Part shown: positions 38,492 through 51,800 of the stretch, one piece after another
Numbering within the stretch: position 1 is the stretch's first letter
How the letters are laid out: every line of letters starts with the position of its first letter
Source: Dirofilaria immitis
Taxonomy: Eukaryota; Nematoda; Chromadorea; Rhabditida; Onchocercidae
Reading direction: 5' to 3'
Assembly (NCBI GenBank): GCA_024305405.1
Contig: JAKNDB010000105.1
Location: 124,001 to 188,000, forward strand
DNA length: 64,000 bases
Program-made: the position numbers and the translations under genes
The notes under the pieces: generated by a model
The model's database searches: none
Told to the model about the DNA's origin: nothing
The model's input: the letters and a program-made list of their open reading frames with translations, nothing else

Positions 38492-38784
38492 AAGAATACG
38501 TGAATAGCAGAAAAGGGAAAGAATTAACTGAAAATCCTAAAGCTGCATTAGTATTTCACTGGATAAAATTTTCTAGACAAGTACGAGTTGAAGGAGATGT
38601 TAAACTTTTAGATAACGAGCAAGCTGGCAAATACTTTTCTTCTCGAGCACGCAATAGTCAAATTAGTGCATGGTGCGTTCCATCCGCAAGAGTAGTATTA
38701 CTAAAAGAATATGGTGAAAAAGGCTTTACGTTTTTCACTAACGTAAATACTAGAACTAAACAGTTAATTCTAATTTTTGAATAA
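38492..38784 (+). pseudogene. pnpo: permuted fragment of pyridoxamine 5'-phosphate oxidase
   Basis: PNPO makes pyridoxal 5'-phosphate. An uninterrupted frame of about 95 codons first reads the middle of the enzyme, from NSRKGKELTENPKAALVFHW through RQVRVEG and YFSSRARNSQISAW. It then continues directly with CVPSARVVLLKEYGEKG and FTFFTN, which in every PNPO lies immediately before SRKGKEL. The order of the two parts is therefore reversed. After the second part the sequence drifts (NTRTKQ, stop). The FMN-binding Arg/Lys and Ser-Arg-Lys-Gly motifs are present, but the N-terminus and the C-terminal third are absent. It lies on the same strand as the host myosin, in an int­ron. It is likely a non-functional copy. 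Confidence 0.8.
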
Positions 38785-40205
38785 GATTTCATTTAAAAAT
38801 TGAAATAAACTATGACCAATGATAATTTATCGAAATTGAATTTCTAAATTTAATTTTGCCAATTTAATTTCAAACTTAATTTTTTTTTTTTTTGAAAAAA
38901 ACGTGCTTTCTCATTCTTGTTGTACTAATATTTTGACTTATCATTTATAATTCATATAGCTACGATACAAGAAGAAAGCGATCCTAATTCAAAAATATTG
39001 GCGTGATTGGCTGATGAGATATCATTAAATCGTGTATAACAATAAAGTCATCATGATACAATGTCAAGTGAGACAATGGTTTGCAATGAGACGTTTACAC
39101 GAATTGAAGGTTAGCACTTCACAAGTATACTTCAGTATTTATGACGAGCCTTCTCTTCTTGCTTGCTTTCTTATCCATAATATTGGTTTCATTATCATTT
39201 TGTTAATTTAGTGATATTATTACATGTTCTTATGTTTATGTTTATGAATGATTACTTATAAAATAACATCACTGATGACTGCTGTATATTTATAGTAGTG
39301 ATGTTATAAATGAGTAATACTTCTAAGCGAATATATTACTTATGGTAAATGAATACATAGTGATATTATTTTTGCTTCTACCTCCTATCGTTATCAATTA
39401 GATCCAAGAATACATTTTTAATAAGCAATTAATTTGTTTTATAACAACATGATGTCTGAACAGTGATTTATTTATTGATTCATTTTATCTAAAAAAAAAA
39501 AAAAAACGAAGTTGTTTTGTTCATTGAAAAAAGTTTTGTATATTTTTATGCTTTAATTAATTTGTTATTTGCTTTCGCTAAGAAAAAGAGGAATAGTTTA
39601 GTTAGTATTTGCAGATTTTAAATTAGAACTTCTAATTATTGTAGAAAAAACAAAATAAATAATTTCATAAAGCTGCAGTTGAAAATTTTTAGCTTAACTT
39701 TACCGGATTCACATAGTTTTAGGTTGAGGCTTGATCTGTTGGACACTTGTAGAAACTTAATCGAGGACTAGAAAAGAACATTATTTCGCTGCAGCCGAAA
39801 CTTGACTTCATGGTACAGTTTTAATAACATTTTAGTAGTAACCATTGGTTATAAAAATGAAACTCTATGTTTTCAAAATCGATCATCTTTTAAGCATTTG
39901 AAATCAAACTTTTAAGCTTAGTAAAACTTAGTCTCCAGATGAATCGATGTGAAAACGATTTGAATTGATGATGAATAGTACTTGTTTAATATTCATGCAT
40001 GCAGAAATGTTTATAGATAATAAATATCATTATCCATTCTACCTTCCTTACATATGACAATAACATAAAATTTAGAATCTGTAAATTCAAAAATACCGAC
40101 TTCAAATTTGGGCACAAAAGTTCATCAAGCTCCGAAAATTTCAATTTATCAGTAGATTTAAATTTAAACAATTAAAAAACGGAAACCTTCAATGATTTAA
40201 TGCAG

Positions 40206-41066
40206 ACTGCAGAAAATGATCGCTTATGGACAATTGCGACAGAGAGTGATAAAATGCGTGCAGAAATGGCGAACTTAGAAACACAAAGGTACTCTAAATC
40301 TTCTCTAGCAGAAAAATTTCAAGTTTTTATTGAAATTTAATTAGTACCTTAGCAGAATTAGCAAATATTTGTACTTCTTCCTTTAAATTAAAATATTTTT
40401 TTCAATTTTATGTTCCTGGGATGATATATTTTTGTCTTCTTTTTGCTCCCAAAAGGCTTTTCCTAAATAATTTCTGATGTCGACCTTTATTATTTATAAA
40501 ATGATTTTCACTTCTATTTTATTGTCATTTTTTATTATAGTGAGTTCTGGAAGCGAAACATTAATTCATGACAGTCAACATATCATTTTTTCTTGGGGAT
40601 TTTAGTTGATCTTTGAGATTCTCTTAATTTCCTCATTGTCCTATTTTTGACTTTTTCATTATTTTTATTAGCATGTTTTTTATTACCGTAACTTGTTATC
40701 TTGAATCATTGATTTTTTTTTTGAAATTTCATTAGTATGATAATATCCAGCAATCTCTATTATCTGAATTCCTGAACGCACAATACAATACTGAATAAAA
40801 ATCTAGGATATCATATTAAGTATGTAAAAGTGTATTCACGTATGCATAAACGCGTACAAAAAGGTTCTGTTGTATACGATTTTTAGTGTTGATTATATCA
40901 ATTTGGAGGTTGTTATTGTTACATATGTCTGCTGTTAGCAACTAAGGCACATGCAGAAAATTTGGAAGCAAAAGTGAAATTGCTAGAAATTAGTCGAAAA
41001 GAAAAAGTGGAAAGGAATATTAAATTAGAAGAGCAACTGCAAAATACAAAAAATGGGTTGAAAATG
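40206..41066 (+). pseudogene. hum-2: two proximal coiled-coil exons of the myosin V locus
   Basis: Exon 40206-40288 reads NDRLWTIATESDKMRAEMAN and exon 40939-41066 reads ENLEAKVKLLEISRKEKVER; both are heptad-rich and open. They follow the last IQ exon (38960-39109) as expected for the proximal coiled coil. Their junction is not in phase as drawn. They are listed apart from the tail because weaker candidates of the same coil (about 41150-41205, 41801-41926 and 42428-42510) separate them from the well-supported tail exons. Confidence 0.6.
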
Positions 41067-42899
41067 GTTATTCCTAAATTTCTCTTCTGAATCTGTAAAA
41101 TTAAATCTATGTTTCTTATTATTATTTAAAAATTATCTTAAGGTACAGAAAAGTTTTGTCAAAAACTTCAAAAAGTCGGAGGAAAATGAGTTAAAAGGAT
41201 GATATGTCATCGCTGCATAATTTCCATATGCACAGTTTTTCTTAGCATTGTTTCCTTCCCATTATTTCGAATAAAGATGTTATGTAAATGGCAACTGTTA
41301 AAGGCGAAAAAAATGTGATGCTAAAAATCTCAGATTCGGATAGTGATAAATTCTGATACATATTTACAAATATTTGCAGTTATGAACTTTTGTCTATCGA
41401 AAAACGAACATATGGACGACCTTTGTTAACAGATTCAGCATCTTTCAATTATCATGTATGTTGAAAAGCTCTCTAAATCAGTTTCTTTTGCGAATTTTAA
41501 TCAAGAATTTGAGAATCTTGAAGAATCAATTGCAAAATTAAATGCTTTGAGATATCAAGTCTTCATTCCTGCTACAATAATTTAACCAAGCAGAAGAAAT
41601 TGGTGAATGCTAAGTTAGCCAAGGGTTGATTATTTAGCATCTAAATTATTTTCAAATGAATGTTTATGAAGAATCTGGAATTAAAGAATTTCTTTATAAC
41701 AATTTTTTTTAATTGTCATTACTGCAGGAAAAGAAGCATGTTTTTTTTAAAATCCAAACTGTTTTTGCGAAGAGAATCATTTATCTATCTTTTTTCCATA
41801 GGATTCCTGTCGTCATTACAAAAATGTCGCAGATGCGTGAGCAACTGCTTGTAAATGCAAATCTTCTAGCTAATCCAGCGTTAAGTCGAACTGGAAATAA
41901 ACTTTTATTTCAGAAATTTAATTTGTAATTCCATATTCTTTTTCTTATTTTTGCTTTCTTTAATAAGTCTTCTTCATTTTTTCAGCAGCACTTTTATTTC
42001 CTTAAATCTGTGCACTTTCGCGCAAATTATAATAGACCACCAAACAATATCAAATTAATTATTTTAATTGCCTTCGAAAGCTGGTTGAATCGCGTAATAA
42101 CAACGATAATAGCTTTATAATATACCTAACTTTTTAAATTCTTAAAATTGAATAAAAGCTGTATAATTTTAAGAAATTTATATAGCTTGTCGATAATTAA
42201 AAATTTTTGGTAATTTTTGAATTATATCACTTCATCCATATTACTGATAGTTGAGTACTGACCTATCTAATCTATAATTTATAATAGATAGCGTTGTAAA
42301 ATGATCTAACATTTTTGGCTTCCTCTTCATTCATTTTTCATAAGGCGAGGAATTTTTCATTTCGTCCTGTCATTAGCAATCTGTAAGATCAGATAAAAAG
42401 AGATTAGAACTTTAGACATCTTTGTAGGCATACGATTTAGTCAAAGAAGTTTAAATCAGCCAATTCTAGTTACTGGTTCCAATGATGTGGTTACTGTAGA
42501 TGGTAATGAAAGTAGTCTTTATATTCAAACAACAACACGTTATTAATGTACTTCGCTTCAAGTATGCTTGTCTAGCTTATCGTGATAAGTTGCTTGTTTA
42601 ATCTGTTTATTAATTTTTGATTCACCAATGCAATTCCCATCATTTCCGTCAAAGCATTTTCTTCATTCATACATAAATATTGAAATCAGATTAAGTAAGA
42701 AAGAAGTTGGAAAATATAAGATATACTGCTAAATATTTAATTATTTTATTAAAATAAACCATGATTACCACGATCTAAGCATGTCTTGAAAGATCTTGGA
42801 TACTAAAATATATGGTGATTCCGATTGCACGTCTCAGACATTTAAATTTGATATTTAAATTTTCTGAGATATTTGAATACTGATTTCATTTTATTACAG

Positions 42900-45800
42900 A
42901 ATGGAACAGATTTCAAGAGAAAATGACGATCTGAAATTAGTAATGGATACAAATATACTTATCGAAAATTTGGATAAATGGACGATTGTGAGAGCTTTTG
43001 AAATGCAGCGGCTACGAGTAAACTGTGTTTAATTTTTGATTTTCTGAGATCTTTGACTTCTTTAAATCTTTAAAATTTTGGTACAAACTTTGGGATGATT
43101 CATAATGACTGGTTCAAAATAAGATTTAAAGATGTATAAGAAGAGAAAAATTTTATCATTACAGGAGCTTGAATTGGCTTATACGAAGCTTAAAGATGAA
43201 GTGGAACGATTACTTGAAGAGAAAATACGAAGTGGTTCTGAAGCAATGAATTTTAGATCATTTGTTGAGAAAATATTGGAAGAAAATGACAGGTAACAGC
43301 TATGCATTACTGAAATATTATTTTTAAAGAAAATGTATTTTCGATATATCATTCAAACTTGTACCGCAACATGTTATAGATCTTTAGTTGCTCACTTCCA
43401 TATAATTTACGCATAATTAATTTTTATTATTTATCAGGGTTTGTAGATCTCTAAGCCTTCCAAGCAATTGTTATTAGGAAAAAAGACCCTTTTATGCATC
43501 TATAAAATCATTCTTCTTATGTAATGACGGATGCAGTGGACTATTTTTTGTAGTCTTTTGGTTACATTGAAGCCATTTATGCAAGTTGCATGTACTGTGG
43601 AAATCATAAGCAATTTAAGAAATTTTCATTATAATTTCATGACAAACTCTCTGACGTTAACTATTTTAGATTTTTTAAAAGAAAAAATACTTTCTCATTC
43701 AAACGAGCAGGATCATTGACTAGGTGGTAATACTATATTTGAATATTTTTTGAGGCGTCGGGAAGAAGTTGTTAACCTACGAGCCATATTAGCAGCGCGA
43801 TTTGAACAACGGGCTCAAGTTTCAAGCTCATCACGTCCGGAGAGTGATCAATGTTTTGGTATGTATAGCGATAATGGCTCTTGCAGTGATTTGGATGAGG
43901 AATTGAGTTTAGGAAGACAGTGCCGACAGTTGAAGTCACATATGTAGTGAATAATCTGTATAAAATTCTATAGGGTAGTGAGAGGAGAATCAAAATATAT
44001 GCTTATTCATCATATTCATGTCTTTGTTACTTCTCTGTAGCAATCTAACAGAGACTTTGTCAGAAATCATTTGTCATTGAATTGTTATTGCAACTTTATT
44101 ATGCAAAAATTTCATCTGGATGTTTACATCATAATTTTCGCCGCTTTTTACCATCGCATTTAATTTTAGACTGGTCAAAATATACAATTTTTGGAATGGA
44201 AGTATTTGCAAATTTTCGATTTTCTTTTGAAATTTTAGAACTCTATCATAGACAGTACTGAAAAGAATACTGAAATTGAGCAGCTGGAACATCGTTTGAA
44301 TGAATTCACATTTTTCAAGACAATAATTTCGATATAGTTGAGATAGAAAATAAGTTTTAGTTCATCTAAATTTAGCTAATTTTCCTGACGAATTTAATTA
44401 ACGAATTAACATGAATGACATTTGATATTAGTGAGAATTTAGAAGAGAAAACTAGCGTAATAACAAGTAACTGTTCAGATAATTATTGGAATTACTGCGG
44501 CATTTATCATAATTTATTAAAAATATTGGAAGAATAACTTTTATAAATAATAGCTAAATTCGAGAGTTGTGTTTTATAAATATGTTTTAATAAATAGAAA
44601 TTTTGACGTAAAAGTTGTTGTCTGAGCTTTGCTATGACCTTTTGTCTGAACATTTACATCTTGTTACATAAATGAAGTTAAAAATACAAATTTTAGGGTT
44701 CTTGTTTCTGTTTCATTTAGCAAATTAAACACTCAATTATTGAATTTAAAGTATGATTGGCATGTTAAATATATGCATGTGCGTATGTGTGTATGTGTCC
44801 ATGTTGTGATAGGTTCTAGTAAGATCAATATATTTTAGTGATTTCATTTTGAATGTTATGAGATAAAAAGAAGAGAAAGGAACTGAAAAATTTTGGAAAA
44901 CCAATTTGTTCTTTTTAACTATCTTTTTTCAAATTAACCGTTGAATTTATAAAGAATGTATGCGTTTGAAGAATAACTATTTTTATTGATATACACTTTC
45001 ATTGTTCATTAAAACAGGAAATGGTGAATGTATTTTCCTTCAATTGAATAGCTCGTTCTTTTTTCAATGCAAGGAAATCAAAACAGAATATTCTTTTTGC
45101 ATTAAAAAGTTGCCCTTAAATAATATATTATGTATGATATAATAATGCAATATTAAATAGTTTGTGAATTCATTAAATAGTTGGCAAAATTTATTTGATC
45201 AATGCCTAATGGTAAAAATCTTTGATAACATATTTTCAAATTTAAGTAGCTACTGGAGATCAGGAAAATAGTGCAAAGAATTCAAATCATCAAAAAGTTA
45301 GAGCGACGCATGCTTCATAGATCTGGAAATAAAAGTTTCAAATAGCGGTAGATTTTTTTGATTTACTTCATGAATTTGATTCTGGTCAGATCTTGCCTGT
45401 TGAATGATAGTACGAATCTATTGCAAAATTTAAATCCTTTAAAATCCATATGTTCTGATGCTTTTTGCAAACAATGATTACGACTCTATAAGATTGAATA
45501 TATTTAAAAAATATCCGTTCCCTTCTAAAACAGTTTGAAATAGCTTTAAATTCTAGCTTAGCCCTCATTTACGTTATTCAATTATGGATGAAAAAGTAAC
45601 GTTAAAAATATAATAAAATTTTGAAATTTGTTTCTTTAGCCTTCTGCGAATCAAACTTTGAACATATAAATCTTTCCAAGTTAGAATACTTCATGCACAG
45701 TGAATGCATAAAATATTTCATTTAAAAGAAGCTTTTCTAATATTAATAGTACATGAATATTTTTTGATATCCGATATTTCTGATATTTCTTTTCTTATTT

Positions 45801-48800
45801 AACATCGTTCATGAGAAAGGATAAATGTGTGATCGATCATAACGAATTTTGTCGAAATGATGGGAAGTATAATATTTCTGATGAATATAAGTAAGATATT
45901 ATGATTATCCTTCCCTTTCTTCTCGACTGTTCCCTACTCATATCGTTGTTTATGAATCTTTTAAAAATGTCTTACTCATCGCCCTTCCCTTTACTGAAGT
46001 CATTTAAATGTATCTGCATCCCTATTTTTCAAATATTTCTCATCTGTAACCATTTGATTTCTTCATTTCTTCTCGTTCTTTCTTGTAGAATGATCAAAAT
46101 CAGTATCAACTATCAATATCAATATCAATTCAGAGTTTTGGAGACATCATCTTGTGCTTTTAAATACTTTTTAAGATGCAAAATGAAAGAGCCAAGAAAA
46201 ATAAAAGTGGAATAGAGCCTTCTGCAATAATTTATAAAAACTGTTCCACATATGACCAGTATTCCATTTATTGGATTCATTACCGCCATACTAGTCTCTA
46301 TTACTAATTCTTAATGAGGATGCAGTGATTGATAAAAGCGGCAAAAAAAAAAGATTTTTAGGGCATTATTCCTGCCTTAGGATTAATTCTTCTTTTAGGC
46401 TCATTTTTCTTTAATTTTCTGCATTTTTCATTTAAAATTTAAGAAAGACCAGTGTACTTACTATACAGCAGCCATCATATGCTTATTTTTTCTTGCTGAA
46501 ATTTTTGAATTTTCTTCCATTTCTTACCGAAGAAATTGTTTTAAATTGTTTTTAGTTATCTTATACATTTCCAATTACAAATAACATTCATATTGTTCAT
46601 TAAAAATTTTTTTCGATGAATGAATTTGAAAAAGTTCAAGAATGGATTTGGAAACGCTTATCAAATAATCGATTATTCAAATATTTTTATTAACTTTTGA
46701 ACGTCTCATTCAAAACTTTTGTTTATATTTACGGAGGGAGTTGGAATTTTTTTCAGAATTGCGAATTAACGAAAAATTCCATAAGTGAGTAAGTTTTAGT
46801 TTCTAGCAAAGTGATTCTTTAGAATTTATGAGGGACAAGAGACGTGTATGTACTAGTGTCTGCCAACTAACAGCATATTTTATTCGCTCGATATCGCTTG
46901 AATTAAATAATAAAAATGTTTTCGTTGACTCGACGGTTCGGTTTTAGCTATCACTTCATGTAAGTTTTTTGAATCTTTTGCAGATATGCAAATTGCAAGA
47001 TTTTGAAATCAATTGATATATCGATTAGTTTGATATCTATATTAAATATATTATATCTATTACTTCTCCAGTGAATTCTCATTGTCTAGGATGAATCTTG
47101 GTAACTTGACAAACAAAGAAAATAAGCTTTTTTTTCAAGAACCTACCTCTCTTCTTATATTAATCTAATCATTAGGTTGTGTTTATTGCGTGTTTTTTTT
47201 TCAGGATAAGAATCTATCATTTTGAACAATTGTTACAGAAAAAATAATATTTCGTGTAGTAAGTAATTTTCATAGGTAAGTGCTGATCGATATCTTCAAA
47301 ACTTATCTATTCTATATCATTTTTCAAATCAGATATTCCATCATTAAAAGGCTGATTAATCAATAGATCTGTATATATATATCAGAATGATATTTATGCT
47401 GAATTCCGTTTTATAAAAAAGTTGATTACTCTTTTTTAGTATATCCACTCCTCGACATTCCATAATAGATATGTTCTTTATTCTTAGTGATATTTATTCA
47501 TTTTATTTTATTGCAAACCTATGCTGGTAGCAAATGAAAAAGGTTAATATTGAAAATTTCCTTTTATTTTCAGGTATGAAATATCTTATTTAAATGTAAA
47601 TATATAATAATATGTTTAGTCTCTTTGCATCATCATTATGTCTAAAATTAAAACTATAATTCGAAATATAAATAGTATAAAATTCCGCATCATTATACAA
47701 AATCTATTGTTTGTCCTGTTTTAAATTATGCATTTTTTTTTAATTTAAACTTATTGCAGTCAATAATTCTAGTGAAGATAACTATTCTTGATAACTAATC
47801 ACCTGTTTGAGGAGAGACATTACTTTCCTAAAACTGTTTGCCATATGAGTGTTTAGTGTAGTAGTACTATTGACAATTAAATAAGCTATCACATGCCAAC
47901 AATTAAACCTGTATGTATTCAGTTGACAGAAAGTGTTGTTGCTCACTCGAACATAATCCATCTCTTTAAACAGTTCAGTTTTTACTATTTTCCTATATGT
48001 TGCAATAGAAGGTATCTGTGCATTTATTGTTTAATCAAGAAAATTTCGGCTTCATTCTCGGATATCTTCAGATAATCTTCGACCTCCTATTTTGGGAGTT
48101 TTCTACTTCATTAAGTTCATTTCTTCTTAGTCCTTCTAAAACTTCATCGTTTTCATTTTACCAAATTCAATTCAGAATTTTTTTCCTATTGTATCCTAAG
48201 TCACTCACTTTACTAATTACATATTAGATGAGAGAAAATATTCCAAATATTCATGGTACCGATTCATGGATTATATCATTATCATTTGTAGAAGTTGACA
48301 GCATATTTATTGGTTTTTTGATTTCTTTCTTTCTGGTACGCGTAGATATAGCCATGATTGATATTATATATCACGAATTTATAATATAAAGTTTGGTGTA
48401 ATTTTTAAATTAATATCTAATGTGAATTCTTATTTTCAGCAAATATTATAATCGTCTGGTTTTTTTTTTTTTGTTAATTTTCGCTTCGTTTTGTGAAATA
48501 TATAAGTTTTTATGTTATGAATGTTTGTTATTTGTGCATCGTTTGTAGACTAAGTAACAAACAATCCGATAGTTATTTTATATTATTCCTATTGTTTATA
48601 AAAATAATGGCATTGGTTAATCTAAAAGAAAGGCTAGCATTCTTTGAATTATTTGATGATTCTGTTAATGTGTTCCTCTCCGACACACAATTATTCTATC
48701 TTATTTCAGAAGAATTTCAGTTAATAGCATCTAAATAACATTGAAAATGTGAGTGTACTAGTTAATTAGTTATTTAATGCGTAAAACCATGCTCAGCATT

Positions 48801-51800
48801 TTATCATGAAGTACATAGAACGTGTGATTTGGTGCAAGTTGAAATTCAAAAATCATTTTAGCTATTTGTTTCTTCTAGTTTTGTTGGAGAAGATTGCATA
48901 TCTGGTTTGATAGATAGATAAATATCGTAATTAGTGGGTCAAAATATCATAATAAAATTGGTACTTAAGAAACAGAGCGTTTATGAACTTTTGATGAGAT
49001 TGCAGAAATCAATAGACAACAATAACTCGAGAAAGGAAACAATATCTCGTGTCCATCAACAGTTGAGTCAGTTGGCATCCGAGAATTTGGTATATTAAAT
49101 ATAGTTCCAGTTTTTGATCATTAAAGAAGAAAAGAGATTCTAAACCCTCGTTTTTGATAAGTTGGTTTAAATTGTTATTATTGTGTTACTAAACAGAAAT
49201 ACTTAAATAATGTTCGAATAATGCTAGTAGATAGTCAGCTATATTAATTAATTTTTAAATAATTTAATACAGATATATCTGGTAAGCTTAGTCGATTTCG
49301 GTTTCACATGATAGCGAATAAGGTTCCTGTGGATTTTTGAATGCTTTTCGCTTTTTCTACTTGTATTTAACTATATTTCTGTATATCTCTAGAACCTGCA
49401 AGATAAAATCAATCGACAGTTCGATGAATTGTCCGAAACAAAAGCACAATTAAGTAAATATGTCAGACACAATTTTTCACTTGGTTAGATTTTATTCATC
49501 TCTTTTTGCATTATTTTAAAGTTAGATAGGTCATATGATTTTTTAGAAGCTTCGAACTGTCGAAGATGGCATGCTGATTGCATCTATCTTCCTAATCTAG
49601 TTAGAGTGATGAATCTAGACCAGATATGAATAGTTTGAGCACATTTCGGTATTTTCAGTGATTCATTTGTTGTAACGAAAAAATTTATCCAGCTTTAGCA
49701 GACTGTTCTTTCAGATAATACCTCCGATGCAGATATCATTCGAGCGTTGAAGAAAGAAAATGTTAGGCATTCTTCACTTCTAGAAGTTTTTAATATACCC
49801 GAATTCGCAAGAATGCTTGTTTGTGGTAGGTTCTGTTATATTAAACAAGTTTGGAGCTTTTCGAATTTCTTGCTTTAAAAAGGATTTTTCCACACTTACT
49901 GAGAACGAATGTATAATTTCTTAAAATATTTGAAGCATTGAAATGCAATAAAAAGTGAAAAAAAAAAACGAAGATAAGAAAATGGGCGAATATTCAGTTA
50001 AATTAAATTTTTCAAAATATATCAGCTTATAGATCTGAAGCCACGAGTTGCTCGCCTCTTGACGCCTTGCTTTCCAGCATATCTTATACTAGCAACCTTC
50101 CGATATTATGATCATTTTAATGATGAAGCAGGCCTTACCGGTTTATTCTCGGCTATTCATGTAGTATTGAAGGATACGTTGGTAGTTAGTTGATTATTTT
50201 ATCATTTTAGATTAATAATTCACATTTTACTACATCGTTATAACTGTTTGTTTTATAACATTTTGAAATAATGATCATATTATGTGTTCTTATATCACCT
50301 GAGATTGTAACAGTCTTATCGGGAAATTTAAAATACTTTTTCCAAATTTTACTGAAAAAATTTGAATGATGAGTACTAGATGAAGTGAGATGATCTTAAT
50401 TTGATCGAGGAATTATGAGACTCTAAACAAATAACAGCCAGTTGCATTTTAATGCTTTAGTTGTTTGTTTAACCATAACTTCTTTATGATAAAATTCTTT
50501 ATTTAGTTTTAGAAGATAGAATTTAGTTCTGTCTGTAATTTTCAACTATTTTTAGCATTCAAATGATATGGACGTATTGTCACTTTGGTTAGTTAACTCA
50601 TGGCGTTTGTTAAATCTTTTGCGACAGTATAGCGGTGAAAATAATAATGTGAGTAGTGAAGAATTTGAAGAATTTTTTTCAAAAAATGAAGAGTGAGTAT
50701 TCACCGTTCACTAATACTACCAATAGAAACGATAGAAACTACTAGCAATAAAAACAATCAAGCATAAAGATTTAAAAATTGGGCCAATCAATCATTAAAG
50801 TGGAATCAAACAAACCAGATAGGTAGATTCTTCAAGAAACATTCTTTTATTTTGAAGGCAGAGACTATATTGTTGTCGAGAATTTTGAAGGTTTCTTCCT
50901 ATTTTCAGGAATGGTTTATGTCTAATTCAGATAAACAAAATAATCAACGAATGCAAACTTTTGATTTAAGTCCTTTACGAGACCAACTTCGTGCCCGAGT
51001 TGAGGAAGCATTCCAGAATCTTTTAAAACGGTCTATCGAACCAGTACTTTCCCCAAAAATAGGTTATTTTTAAGATACAAAATGGTTTTTGTGAATGCTT
51101 AATTTGCATATCAGAAAACAAAGAACAGCTCTCATTTCACAGTTCCTGCTATATTTCAACATGAATCGAATCAAAGGATGTTGAATATCGGTGAAGAGAA
51201 TAATGAACGACGACAATCGATGAAAGAACAAAGTTCGCATCGTGCTCTAGATGATTTAATTGAATTGGTTAATGCGATTGGATTTTTTTTTGCTCAGTTG
51301 TTTCTCAATTTTCCGGGTAATTTGAAACTGAGTTGCATCGTCATTATAGTTTGCACTTCTCGTTTTCGTATTTTCTAAATCTATTAATTTCTAAAATATG
51401 ATTCGTCATCAATAAGCTCTTTTGCTTTGAAATGTGATGGGCTCAAATCATCCAAAAATCATTATCATGTTTTATCCATTCTTTTCAGCTGAATTTATTC
51501 AAAGTATATGGTGCAGATTTGGTGCTATTGGAACAAGTGTTCGGGCAAATGATTTACTGGATTTGTGCATTAGCGCTGAATCATTTGATGTTCAGGAGAG
51601 AGTTGTGCAATTTCGAGAAAGCCATACAAATCAAGTAAATTATGAATTCAAAGTACAAATCAAAAACAGGCTATTGCTGTTTTCTTATCGCATTGGATTT
51701 GCTTTTCTCAGATAAAAGTCTTCAACTTATTTTAACATTTTCAGACATAATGTTATCGAAGTGCAATCGTGGCTTTCCACTAACGGATTGTCAGGATATC

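Noticed and set aside
45901..46215. 104-codon plus-strand ORF in the long myosin intron
   Set aside because: It is hydrophobic and low-complexity, as expected from T-rich DNA, with no homology or splice support.
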